Of a DNA stretch of 64,000 bases, positions 24,728 through 36,614 are shown piece after piece. A program made the position numbers and the translations under genes. Source of the stretch: Cryptomeria japonica (lineage: Eukaryota > Streptophyta > Pinopsida > Cupressales > Cupressaceae); NCBI RefSeq assembly GCF_030272615.1, contig NC_081412.1, forward strand, positions 339,256,870 to 339,320,869, read 5' to 3'. How positions within the stretch are numbered: position 1 is the stretch's first letter; every line of letters begins with the position of its first letter. Under the pieces are notes generated by a model that saw only the letters and a program-made list of their open reading frames with translations, made no database searches and was not told where the DNA came from.

Positions 24728-26718
24728 ACAATTTCTAAAACAAGGTTCTAAGACCACAATGTGCATCAAAATTAAATTTTGATGGTACTGGCTCTAGAAT
24801 CGGAGCTTGCATCTTGAAACCTTGTTGTGCCTCAAAACACCAATTTTGATGCTCTGAATCTGGGGCTTTGGGGGCACAAGCTTCAAAATGAGGTTTTAAG
24901 AGCATGATGTGCGCCAAAATTAGATTTTGACGCTATTGACTCTAGAATCGGGACTTGCATCTTGAAACCTTTTTGTGCCTCCAAACATCGATTTTGATGC
25001 TCCAAAAGTAGGGCTTTTGAGGCACAATTTCTACAATAGTGTTCTAAGAGCACAATGTGCATCAAAGTTGAATTTTGATGCTATTGGCTCTAGAATCGGG
25101 GCTTGCATCTTGAAACCTTAATTTGCCTCAAAACACTTATTTTAATGCTCCGAAACTGGGGCTTTCGAGCCACAAGCTTCGAAATAAGGTTCTAAGAGCA
25201 TGATGTGTGCCAAAATCATATTTTGACGCTATTGACTCTAGAATTCAAACTTGCATCTTGAAACCTTGTTGTGCCTCCAAACATTGATTTTGATGCTGCA
25301 AAACTGGGTCTTTCGAGGCACAAGCTCTGAAATAAGGTTCTAAGAGAATGATGTGCGTCAAAATGGAATTTTGACGCTACAGACTCCGGAATAGGGACTT
25401 GCTTCTTGAAACCTTGTTGTGCCTCAAAACATTGATTTTGATGTGCCAAAATTAGGGCTTTGAAGGCACAAGCTCTGAAATGAGGTTCTAGGAGCACGAT
25501 GTACATCAAAATTGCGTTTTGATGCTACCCACTCTGGAATTGGGACTTGTGTCATGAAACCTTGTTGTGCCTCCAAACACTAATTTTTATGCTCCAAAAA
25601 TGAGGCTTTTGAGGCACAACCTCCGATATGAGGTTCTAAGAACACCATGTTTGTCAAAATAGTGTTGTGATGCTATCAGCTTGAGAATCGGGACTAGTGT
25701 CTTGAAACCTTGTTGTGCCTTTAAATATTGATTTTGATATTTTCAAAATGGAGCTTTTGAGGCACACGCTCCGAAATGAGGTTCTAAGAGCACGAGGTGC
25801 ATAAAAATCACTTTTTCACATTACAGGCTCCAGAATAGGGACTTGCGTCTTCAAAGCTTGTTGTCCCTCCAAACACCAATTTTGATGGTTTGAAACCAAA
25901 GATTTTGAAGCATAAGCTTCAAAACAAGGTTCTAAGAGCACGATGTGCGTCAAAATCAAATTTTGATGCTATCGGCTCCAAAATCAGGACTTGCATCTTG
26001 AAACTTTGTTGTGCCTCCATACATCGATTTTGATGCTCCAAAACTAGGGCTTTTCAGGCACAATTTCTAAAACAGGGTTCTAAGGGCATAATGTGCATAA
26101 AACTTGAATTTTGATGCTATTGGCTCTAGAATAGAGGCTTGTCTCTTGAAACCTTGTTGTGCCTCAAAACACTAATTTTGATGATCTGAAACCAGGGCTT
26201 TTGAGGCACAAGCTCCAAAATGAGGTTCTAAGAGCACGAAGTGCACCAAAATTAGATTTTGATGCTATTGACTCTAGAATCGGGACTTGCATCTTGAAAC
26301 CTTGTTGTGCCTCCAAACATTGATTTTGATGCTCGAAAATTGGGTCTTTCCAGGCACAAGCTCTGAAATGAGCTTCTAAGAGAATGATGTGCCTCAAAAT
26401 AAAATTTTAACGCTACAAGTTCCGAAATAGGGACTTGCTTCTTGAAACCTTGTTGTGCCTCCAAACACTGATTTTGATGTTCCAAAATCAGGCCTTTCAA
26501 TGCACAAGCTCCGAAATGAGGTTCTAAGAGCACGATGTACATCAAAATTGCGCTTTGACGCAACCGACTTTGGAATTGGGACTTGTGTCTTGAAACCTTG
26601 TTGTGCCTCCAAACGCTTATTTTTATGCTCCAAAATCGAGGCTTTTTAGGCACAACCTCTGAAATGAGGTTCTAAGAACACCATGTTTGTCAAAATCATG
26701 TTTTGATGCTATCAGCTT
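24728..26718. repeat. Block B2 of the 4273-bp compound repeat
   Basis: Second B segment, continuous with A1 on the left and A2 on the right. It appears identical to B1 in the positions checked (for example TCGGCTCCAAAATCAGG and GCTCGAAAATTGGG). B3 differs from it at both of these sites. Confidence 0.9.
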
Positions 26719-29000
26719 GAGAATATGGACTTGTGTCTTGAAACCTTGTTATGCCTTTAAACATTGATTTTGATGTTTTGAAACTGGAGCTTTTGAGCCA
26801 CATGCTCCGAAACGAGGTTCTAAGAGCACGATGTGTTTCAAAATAACATTTTGTCACTACAGGCTCCGAAATAGGGACTTGCATCTTGAAAGCTTGTTGT
26901 ATCTCCAAACACCAATTTTGAAGATTTGAAACCGAAGATTTTGAGGCATAAGCTCCAAAACAAGGTTATAAAAGCACAATGTGCATGAAAATAAAATTTT
27001 GATGCTATGGCTCCAGAATCAGGACTTGCATCTTGAAACCTTGTTGTGCTTCCAAACATCAATTTTGATGCTCCAAAACTGGGGCTTTTGAGGTACAATT
27101 TCTAAAACAGGGTTCTAAAAACACAATGTGCATCAAAATGTACAATTTCTAAAACAAGGTTCTAAAAACACAATGTGCATCAAAATTGAATTTTGATGCT
27201 ACTGGCTCTAGAATCGGTTCTTGCAACTTGAAACTTTTTTGTGCCTCAAAACACTGATTTTGATTCTCTGAAACCAGGGCTTTCGAGGCACAAGCTTCGA
27301 AATGAGGTTCCAAGAGCACGATGTGCGCCAAAATAAGATTTTGATGATATTGACTTTAGAATCAGGACTTGCATCTTGAAACCTTGTTGTACCTCCAAAC
27401 ACTGATTTTGACGCTCCAAAATAGGGTCTTTCTAGGCACAAGCTCTGAAATGAGCTTCTAAGAGAATGATGTGCGTCAAAATGGAATTTTGACGCTACAG
27501 GCTCCGGAATAGGGACTTGCTTATTGAAATCTTGTTGTGCCTCTAAACACTGATTTTGATGTTCCAAAATCAGGACTTTTAATTCAAAATGATGTACATC
27601 AAAATTACGTTTTGACGCTACCGACTCTAGAATTGGGACTTGTGTTTTGAAACCTTGTTGTGCCTCCAAACACTAATTTTTATGCTCCAAAAATGAGGCT
27701 TTTGAGGCACAACCTTTGAAATGAGGTTCTAAGAACACCATGTTTGTCAAAATCGTGTTTTGACGTTATCAGATTGAGAATTGGGACTTGTGTCTTGAAA
27801 CCTTGTTGTGCCTTTAAACATTGATTTTGATGTTCTGAAACTAGAGCTTTCGAGCCACACGCTCTGAAACGAGGTTCTAAGAGCACGATGTGCATCCAAA
27901 TCACATTTTGACACTACAAGCTCCAGAATAGGGACTTGCATCTTGAAAGCTTCTTGTGCCTCCAAACACCAATTTTGATGCTTCAAAACCAAAGATTTTA
28001 AGGGATAAGCTCGAAAACAAGGTTCTAAGAACATGATGTGCCCCAAAATCAAATTTTGACTCTACCGGCTCCAGAATCAGGACTTGCATCTTCAAACCTT
28101 GTTGTGCCTCCAAACTTTGATTTTGATGCTCCAAAACTGGGGCTTTTCAAACACAATTTATAACACAAGGTTCAAAGAGCACAATGTGCATCAAAATTGA
28201 ATTTTGATGCTCCTGGCTCTAGAATCGGGGCTTGCATCTTGAAACCTTGTTTTTCCTCAAAACACTGATTTTGTTGCTCTGAAACGGGGGCTTTCGAGGC
28301 ACAAGCTTCAAAATGAGGTTCTAAGAGCATTATGTGCGCCAAAATCAGATTTTGACGCTATTGACTATAGAATCGGGACTTGCATGTTGCAACCTTGTTG
28401 TGCCTCCAAACATTGATTTTGATGCTCCAAAACTAGGTCTTTCATGGCACAAGCTTCGAAATGAGTTTCTAAGAGAATGATGTGCGTCAAAATGAAATTT
28501 TGACACTACAGGCTCAGGAATAGGGACTTTGTTGTTGAAATCAGGGCTTTCAAGGCACAAGCTCCAAAATGAGGTTCTAAGAGCACGGTGTACATCAAAG
28601 ATGTGCTTTGATGGTACTGACTCTGGAATTGGGACTTGTGTCTTGAAATCTTGTGGTGCTTGTAAAAACTAATTTTTATGATCCAAAAATAAGGCTTTTG
28701 AGGAACAACCTCCGAAATGAGGTTCTAAGAACACCATGTTTGTCGAAATCGTGTTTTGACGGTATCAGCTTGAGAATCTGGACTTGTGTCTTGAAATCTT
28801 GTTGTGCCTTTAAACATTGATTTTGATATTTTGAATCTGGAGCTTTCGAGCCACACGCTGCGAAATGAGGTTCTAAGAGCATGAGGTGCATCAAAATCAT
28901 GTTTTGACACTACAGGCTCCAGAATAAGGACTTGCGTCTTGAAACCTTGTTGTGCCACCAAACATCAATTTTTATTCTCCAAAACTTGGGCTTTTGAGGA
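26719..29000. repeat. Block A2 of the 4273-bp compound repeat
   Basis: Second A segment in the array, a copy of A1 shifted by 4273 bp. The junction to B3 at 29000-29001 is the same as the A1/B2 junction, which shows that the A+B unit duplicated as one piece. Confidence 0.9.
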
Positions 29001-30991
29001 ACAATTTCTAAAACAAGGTTCTAAGACCACAATGTGCATCAAAATTAAATTTTGATGGTACTGGCTCTAGAATCGGAGCTTGCATCTTGAAACCTTGTTG
29101 TGCCTCAAAACACCAATTTTGATGCTCTGAATCTGGGGCTTTGGGGGCACAAGCTTCAAAATGAGGTTTTAAGAGCATGATGTGCGCCAAAATTAGATTT
29201 TGACGCTATTGACTCTAGAATCGGGACTTGCATCTTGAAACCTTTTTGTGCCTCCAAACATCGATTTTGATGCTCCAAAAGTAGGGCTTTTGAGGCACAA
29301 TTTCTACAATAGTGTTCTAAGAGCACAATGTGCATCAAAGTTGAATTTTGATGCTATTGGCTCTAGAATCGGGGCTTGCATCTTGAAACCTTAATTTGCC
29401 TCAAAACACTTATTTTAATGCTCCGAAACTGGGGCTTTCGAGCCACAAGCTTCGAAATAAGGTTCTAAGAGCATGATGTGTGCCAAAATCATATTTTGAC
29501 GCTATTGACTCTAGAATTCAAACTTGCATCTTGAAACCTTGTTGTGCCTCCAAACATTGATTTTGATGCTGCAAAACTGGGTCTTTCGAGGCACAAGCTC
29601 TGAAATAAGGTTCTAAGAGAATGATGTGCGTCAAAATGGAATTTTGACGCTACAGACTCCGGAATAGGGACTTGCTTCTTGAAACCTTGTTGTGCCTCAA
29701 AACATTGATTTTGATGTGCCAAAATTAGGGCTTTGAAGGCACAAGCTCTGAAATGAGGTTCTAGGAGCACGATGTACATCAAAATTGCGTTTTGATGCTA
29801 CCCACTCTGGAATTGGGACTTGTGTCATGAAACCTTGTTGTGCCTCCAAACACTAATTTTTATGCTCCAAAAATGAGGCTTTTGAGGCACAACCTCCGAT
29901 ATGAGGTTCTAAGAACACCATGTTTGTCAAAATAGTGTTGTGATGCTATCAGCTTGAGAATCGGGACTAGTGTCTTGAAACCTTGTTGTGCCTTTAAATA
30001 TTGATTTTGATATTTTCAAAATGGAGCTTTTGAGGCACACGCTCCGAAATGAGGTTCTAAGAGCACGAGGTGCATAAAAATCACTTTTTCACATTACAGG
30101 CTCCAGAATAGGGACTTGCGTCTTCAAAGCTTGTTGTCCCTCCAAACACCAATTTTGATGGTTTGAAACCAAAGATTTTGAAGCATAAGCTTCAAAACAA
30201 GGTTCTAAGAGCACGATGTGCGTCAAAATCAAATTTTGATGCTATCGGCTCCAGAATCAGGACTTGCATCTTGAAACTTTGTTGTGCCTCCATACATCGA
30301 TTTTGATGCTCCAAAACTAGGGCTTTTCAGGCACAATTTCTAAAACAGGGTTCTAAGGGCATAATGTGCATAAAACTTGAATTTTGATGCTATTGGCTCT
30401 AGAATAGAGGCTTGTCTCTTGAAACCTTGTTGTGCCTCAAAACACTAATTTTGATGATCTGAAACCAGGGCTTTTGAGGCACAAGCTCCAAAATGAGGTT
30501 CTAAGAGCACGAAGTGCACCAAAATTAGATTTTGATGCTATTGACTCTAGAATCGGGACTTGCATCTTGAAACCTTGTTGTGCCTCCAAACATTGATTTT
30601 GATGCTCAAAAATTGGGTCTTTCCAGGCACAAGCTCTGAAATGAGCTTCTAAGAGAATGATGTGCCTCAAAATAAAATTTTAACGCTACAAGCTCCGAAA
30701 TAGGGACTTGCTTCTTGAAACCTTGTTGTGCCTCCAAACACTGATTTTGATGTTCCAAAATCAGGCCTTTCAATGCACAAGCTCCGAAATGAGGTTCTAA
30801 GAGCACGATGTACATCAAAATTGTGCTTTGACGCAACCGACTTTGGAATTGGGACTTGTGTCTTGAAACCTTGTTGTGCCTCCAAACGCTTATTTTTATG
30901 CTCCAAAATCGAGGCTTTTTAGGCACAACCTCTGAAATGAGGTTCTAAGAACACCATGTTTGTCAAAATCATGTTTTGACGCTATCAGCTT
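29001..30991. repeat. Block B3: final partial unit of the compound repeat
   Basis: Third B segment, at offset 4273 from B2. It ends near 30991, precisely where B gives way to A in the other copies; beyond it the sequence returns to ordinary satellite. Differences from B1 and B2 that I noticed all lie in its right third: G for A at about 30252, A for G near 30607, C for T near 30691, T for C near 30824 and C for T near 30979. The array therefore reads B-A-B-A-B. Confidence 0.88.
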
Positions 30992-33900
30992 GAGAATATG
31001 GACTTGTGTCTTGAAACCTTGTTGTGCCTTTAAACATTGATTTTGATGTTTTGAAACTGGAGCTTTCGAGCCACATGCTGTGAAATGAGGTTCTAAGAGC
31101 ACGATGTGCATCAAAATCACGTTTTGAAACTACAGGCTTTTGAGGCGCAATTTCTAAATAGGGTTCTAAGAGCACAATGTGCATCAAAATTGAATTTTGA
31201 TGCTACTGGCTCTAGAATCAGGGCTTGCTTCTTGAAACCTTGTTGTGCCTCAAAACACTGATTTTGATGCTCCAAAACCGGAGCTTTGAAGGCACAAGCT
31301 TCGAAATGAGGTTCTAAGAGCACGATGTGCGCCAAAATCAGATTTTGATGCTATTGACTCTAGAATCGGGATTTGCATCTTGAAACCTTGTTGTGCCTCA
31401 AGACATTGATTTTGATGTTCCAAAATCAGGGATTTCAAGGCACAAGCTCTAAAATGAGGTTCTAAGAGCACAATGTACATCAAAATTACGTTTTGACACT
31501 ACCAACTCTGGAATTGGGACTTGTGTCTTGAAACATTGTTGTGCCTCCAAACATTAATTTTGATGCTCCAAAACTGGGTATTTCGAGGCACAAGCTCCGA
31601 AATGAGCTTATAAGAGAATGATGTGTGTCAAAATGGAATTTTGATGCTACAGACTCCGGAATAGGGACTTACTTCTTGAAATCTTGTTGTGCCTCCAAAC
31701 ACTGATTTCAATTTTCAAAATTGGGGCTTTCGAGGCACAAGCTCTGCAAATGAGCCTCTAAGAGCACCATGTTCATCAAAATCACATTGTGAGACTACCC
31801 GCTCCGAAATCACGACTTGCATCTTGCAACCTTGTGCCTCCAAACACCAATTTTGATGCTCACAAACCGAGGCTTTTGGGGGACAAGCTCTGAAATAAGG
31901 TTCTAAGAGCACAATGTGCTTCAAAATTGTATTTTGACACTACCGGTTCTAGAATCAAGACTTGCGTCTTGAAACCTTGTTGTGCCTCCAAACACCAATT
32001 TTGATGTTCCGAAAATGGGGAGTTCAAGGTGCAAGCTTTGAAACAAGGTTCTAAGAGAACAATGTCCATCGAAATCAAATTTTGATGCTACCAGCATGAG
32101 AATCAAGACTTGCATCTTGAAACCATGTTGTGCCTCCAAACAATGATCACGTTTTGACACTACGAGCTCCGGAATAGGGATTTGCATCTTGAAAGCTTGT
32201 TGTGCCTCCAAACATCAATTTTGATGCTTCGAAACTGATGAATTTGAGGCATAAGCTCCAAAACAAGGTTTTAAGACCACGATGTGTTTCAAAATCAAAT
32301 TTTGACGCTACCGGCTCAAGAATCACGACTTGCATCTTGAAACCTTGTTGTCCCTCCAAAAGTTTATTTTGATGCTCCAAAATTGGGGCTTTTGAGGCAT
32401 GATTTCTAAAATAGGGTTCTAAAAGCACAATGTGCATCAAAATTGAATTTTGATGCTACTGGCTCTAGAATCGGGGCTTGCATCTTGAAACCTTGTTGTG
32501 CCTCAAAACACTGATTTTGATGCTCTGAAACTGGGGCTTTTGAGGCACAAGCTTCGAAATGAGGTTCTAAGAGCACGATGTACATCAAAATTACATTTTG
32601 ATGCTACCAACTCTGGAATTGGGACTTGCGTCTTGAAACCTTGTTGTGCCTCCAAACACTAGTTTTTATGCTCTAAAAATGATGCTTTTGAGGCACAACC
32701 TCCGTAATGAGGTTCTAAGAACACCATGTTTTTCAAAATAGTGTTTTGACACTATCAGCTTGAGAATCAGGACTTCTGTCGTGAAACGTTGTTGTTCCTT
32801 GAAACATTGATTTTGATGTTTTGAAACTAGAGCTTTCGAGCCACACACTCTGAAACAAGGATCTAAGAGAACGATGTGCATCAAAATCACGTTTTGACAC
32901 TACAGGCTCCGAAATAGAAACTTGCATCTTCAAAGCTTGTTGTGCCTGAAAAAACCAATTTTGATGCTTCGAAACCAAAGATTTTGAGGCATAAGCTCCA
33001 AAACAAGGTTCTAAGAGCACTATGTGCATCAAAATCAATCTTTAACGCTATCAGTTCCAAAATCAGGACTTGCATCTTGAAACCTTGTTCTGCCTCCAAA
33101 CATCGATTTTGATGCTCCAAAACTAGGGCTTTTGAGGCACGATTTTCTAAAACAGGGTTCTAAGAGCACAATATGCATCAAAATTGAATTTTCATGCTAC
33201 AGGCTCTAGAATCGGGTCTTGCATCTTGAAATCTTGTTGTGCCTCAAAACACTGATTTTCATGCTAAAAAACCAGGGTTTTCAAGGCACACGTTTCGAAA
33301 TGAGATTCTTAGAGAATGATGCGCCAAAATCAGATTTTGATGCTATTGACTCTAGAATCGGAACTTGCATCTTGAAACCTTGTTGTGCCTTTAAACATTT
33401 ATTTTGATGTTTTGAAACTAGAGCTTTCGAGCCACACGCTCCAAAATGAGCTTCTAAGAGCACGATGTGCATCAAAATCATGATTTGACACTACAGGCTC
33501 CGAAATAGGGACTTGCCTCTTGAAAGCTTGTTGTGTCTCCAAACACCAATTTTGATGCTTCGAAACTGAATATTTTGAGGTATAAGCTTCAAAATAAGGT
33601 TCTAAGAGCACAATGTGCGTCAAAATCAAATTTTGATGCTACCCATTCCAGAATCAAGACTTACATCTTGAAACCTTGTTGTGCCTTCAAATATGATTTT
33701 GATGCTCCAAAACTGGGGCTTTTGAAGCACAATTTCTAAAACGAGGTTCTAAGAGCACAATGTGTATCAAAATTCTACTGAGTCTAGAATCGGGACTTGC
33801 ATCTTGAAACCTTGTTCTGCCTCCAAACATTGACTTTGATGCTTGAAAATAGGGTCTTTCGAGGCGCAGGCTCCGAAATGAGCTTCTAAGAGAATGATGT

Positions 33901-34687
33901 GCGTCAAAATGGAATTTTGATGCTACAGGCTCTGGAATAGGGACTTACTTCTTGAAACCTTGTTGTGCCTCAAAACATTGATTTTGATGTTCCAAAATTA
34001 GGGCTTTCAAGGCACAAGCTCCGAAATGAGGTTCTAAGAGGACGATGTACATCAAAATTGCGTTTTGATGCTACCGATGCTCGAATTGGGACTTGTGTCT
34101 TGAAACCTTGTTGTGCCTACAAACACTAATTTATATGCTCCAAAAATGAGGCTTTTGAGGTACAACCTCCAAAATGAGGTTCTAGGAACACCATGTTTGT
34201 CAAAATCGTGTTTTGACGTTATCAGCTTGAGAATTGGAACTTGTGTCTTGAAACCTTGTTGTTCCTTTAAACATTGATTTTGATGTTTTGAAACTCGAGC
34301 TTTCAAGCCACACTCCGAAACAAGGTTCTAAGAGCATGATGTGCATCAAAATCATGTTTTGACACTAGAGGCTCCGGAATAGGGACTTGAATCTTGAATG
34401 CTTGTCGTGCCTCCAAACACCAATTTCGATGCTTCGAAACCAAAGATTTTGAGGCATAAGCTCTTAAACAAGGTTCTAAGTTGCCACTTGAAAACTGGGT
34501 CTTTCGAGGCACAAGCTCTGAAATGAGCTTCTAAGAGAATTATGTTCATCAAAATTGAATTTTGACGCTACAGGCTCTCGAATAGGGACTTGCTTCTTTA
34601 AACCTTGTTGTGCGTCCAAACGTTGATTTTGATGTTCCAAAATCAGGGCTTTCAAGGCACAAGCTCCGTAATGAGGTTCTAAGAGCA

Positions 34688-34692
34688 TGATG
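34688..34692. other. Target-site duplication, left copy (TGATG)
   Basis: Five bases adjoining the left LTR. They match the right copy CGATG except for one C-to-T change at a CpG. Intact m7 monomers read CACGATGTACATC here, so CGATG is the ancestral form and the left copy has mutated, as expected for methylated CpG. Confidence 0.85.
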
Positions 34693-35837
34693 TGTTGGGT
34701 CTCAAATCAACAGATTGGATAGGTTCTAAGGAAATGCCAACTCCTATGATCAAACCTCCAATTGACTTGGCCAACTTATAGAGTGAACCTATTTGGTTAC
34801 TAACTCTCTCACTTTAGGCTTTGCAGGACCTAGGCGGGTATACCTACTCACTAGTTGTTCCTTCAACTAATGCTTTTTATAGCAGATTTAATGTCTTAAT
34901 TTGATATCTCCTATTCTCAGAATGGCATAAGTTTCTTAAACAGATTGATTTCAGATGTGTGTATTGATCTATGTATCTTACAAAAGTATATATGTTACAC
35001 TTTGGCTAAATTACCTACTATACCTACTCTACTAATCCTAATGCTTAAAGGTAAAGGGTAACTGGTATGGTTAAAGGGTTTGTTTACAAATGATCAGTGC
35101 CTTTCCTCTTATTTGGGCTACAGAGTCTTATATTTCTTCAGAACTCATTGTGTAAACTTATGAGACCGTTTTTAATCCCACCACCTCTCGATGAGTCTGT
35201 CAGTTACTGTTTCTTATGAGCTCTACTTCAATGTCTATATTGTAAACTGCTTGAATGAATTTAACCCTAACTTTTAAGAGACCATCCAAGGAAGAAATAC
35301 AAGGAACAATTACAATTCGCGAGTAAATCTTTTTGATCCAAATCTACAATATAAAACACAAAATTTTACTGGAAGGACACGAATAACCTTATCCACTTTT
35401 AGATAATATCATAAGCAACTCTCAACACATATGAGAAAGAAAATGCAACTGGTTATTTTTGATAAAAAGTTTTAAAGTACAAAATTGCCTCCACCCCTTC
35501 TCTCTATTCTCTTTTTTTTTTTTTTACATCACACATATATATGTGGTTGAATGGTTTTCATACCCTTTTGGGTGAAAAGACAACCCCCTTTTAAATAAAA
35601 ATAATTCCAAATCCCGAAATTGCCTTAGTTTATGTAATTAATTGTCACTTTACAAGTTGTTTAGGCATATTAGAGGTATTTTAAGGCTATTTTATGGGTA
35701 TATAATGGATAAATGGTCTTTAAATGATGTAAATACCCCCTTTGGTGCTTCACAATCCATTTTTTATGCCCATTATTGTGTTTATGTTATGGTTTCATAT
35801 TGTGCAACAAATATAAAACATGTTACTTGTACCTATT

Positions 35838-35933
<96 letters not shown>

Positions 35934-35992
35934 TCTTATTCCTTGTCTTGGAATCTGGAGTTCTAAAAATTGCAAAATTTAGGGTTCCAACA
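34693..35992 (-). repeat. 3' LTR (1300 bp) of the gag-only element
   Basis: Left-hand LTR, 3' in element orientation. It aligns end to end with 37750-38958; the 91-bp excess is explained almost wholly by the expanded TA tract at 35841-35928. The first base follows satellite sequence GAGCATGATG directly, and the last bases are TTCCAACA. Confidence 0.92.
35841..35928. repeat. (TA)44 microsatellite in the 3' LTR
   Basis: An uninterrupted 88-bp TA run. The 5' LTR has only about 10 bp of TA at the equivalent place, so the tract expanded after insertion (or contracted in the other LTR). Apparent ORFs of repeated Tyr-Ile across it are artefacts of the dinucleotide. Confidence 0.95.
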
Positions 35993-36140
35993 GTGGCTCT
36001 GTCTGGGGATGCATGCCCCATGCGGGCATAGCAAGAATCCATCTATCTCTGGTAAAGTAGACTGGATGTGTCAAATCATCTCCCTTATGTAGATTATCTC
36101 AAAACTGCATGTAGTGGCTCCAAGCCCCAAAAACTGAACA
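35993..36140 (-). other. Non-coding stretch between internal ORFs and 3' LTR
   Basis: About 150 bp where a polypurine tract would be expected in element orientation. No clear purine run is seen directly before the LTR; the minus strand reads CCCCAGACAGAGCCAC. On the plus strand the first bases, GTGGCTCTGTCTGGGGA, look faintly like a primer-binding site, but the gag orientation and the much better site at 37729-37746 argue against that. Confidence 0.5.
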
Positions 36141-36614
36141 CTAATTCTTTCCTCTATCAAACATCTGATTCTCATCATGTAGTATAAAAACTTTGAAATT
36201 ATTGATATCACCTGATTGGAAATTCTTGTCATAAGATGCATCATCCATCCTTATTTTATAGGGATTCTTTATTTCACCTGGATTATCATTATCCCCTATT
36301 CCATAGGAAATGGTATTTATACTTTTACAAAAGTTTGCTTCTTGTGGCATCTGCATATTCTTCATCTCTATTTTATTGGAATGTTGCATATTATCTAACT
36401 GGTACTTCTTTTCACCTTTTATTTTATCTCTATGTGATGTACCTTCGTTTTGTAACTCTCTTATTTTTGTGGTCCTTTTATCACATGACTTAGTCATATT
36501 ATTACCCATGTTGTCTTCACACATGTTTGTATTGTCCATACTATCTGAAATTTTTTCATTCTTCATCATATAAAGGATTTGAGAATACATGAAAATCCTT
36601 TTCACACATACCAT
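36141..36614 (-). CDS. Second internal ORF, hypothetical, overlapping gag
   Basis: A 157-codon ORF that overlaps the last 59 bp of the gag-like ORF in a different frame and runs to within 150 bp of the 3' LTR. The product is hydrophilic, rich in K, N, M and D, with no motif I recognise. It may be the remnant of a longer gag C-terminus separated by a frameshift, or a chance ORF in AT-rich DNA. There is no independent start-site evidence. Confidence 0.35.
   Translation of the reverse strand: MVCVKRIFMYSQILYMMKNEKISDSMDNTNMCEDNMGNNMTKSCDKRTTKIRELQNEGTSHRDKIKGEKKYQLDNMQHSNKIEMKNMQMPQEANFCKSINTISYGIGDNDNPGEIKNPYKIRMDDASYDKNFQSGDINNFKVFILHDENQMFDRGKN

Larger units (their letters stand above)
1..34692. 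repeat. 148-bp satellite array, block 1
   Basis: Continuous head-to-tail satellite. The anchor TTCTAAGAGCAC recurs at 37, 185 and 333 and then at about every 148 bp. Other landmarks kept in most monomers are CTTGAAACCTTGTTGTGCC, TCAAAA-N5-TTTTGA and GAGGCACAAGCT. Monomers differ by class-specific substitutions and are ordered into about 1.04-kb higher-order repeats; the class m1 hallmark AACACCATGTTTGTC appears near 485, 1362, 2522, 3562, 4616, 5610, 6503, 7523, 8908, 10468, 12477 and onward. The block contains a 4.27-kb segmental repeat (20455-30991) and ends where an LTR element was inserted. The monomer length is close to a nucleosome core, as in many plant pericentromeric or centromeric satellites; that location is inference. 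No gene is seen in it. Confidence 0.96.

Noticed and set aside
20455-30991. Assembly artefact as the default explanation of the 4273-bp repeats
   Set aside because: Not excluded, but B3 has private differences and the related A0 at 3600-5890 is clearly diverged, so at least part of the structure is real. Kept as a finding with a long-read check.
1-34692. Numerous ORFs of 60-185 codons, mostly minus strand, as protein genes
   Set aside because: They follow the 148-bp period, begin at the same satellite Met codons, carry the same peptides in two frames, and end at the same monomer positions. No domain, codon bias or gene signals were seen.
35642-36042. ORFs rich in Tyr-Ile over the TA tract
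   Set aside because: They are translations of a (TA)44 microsatellite within an LTR.
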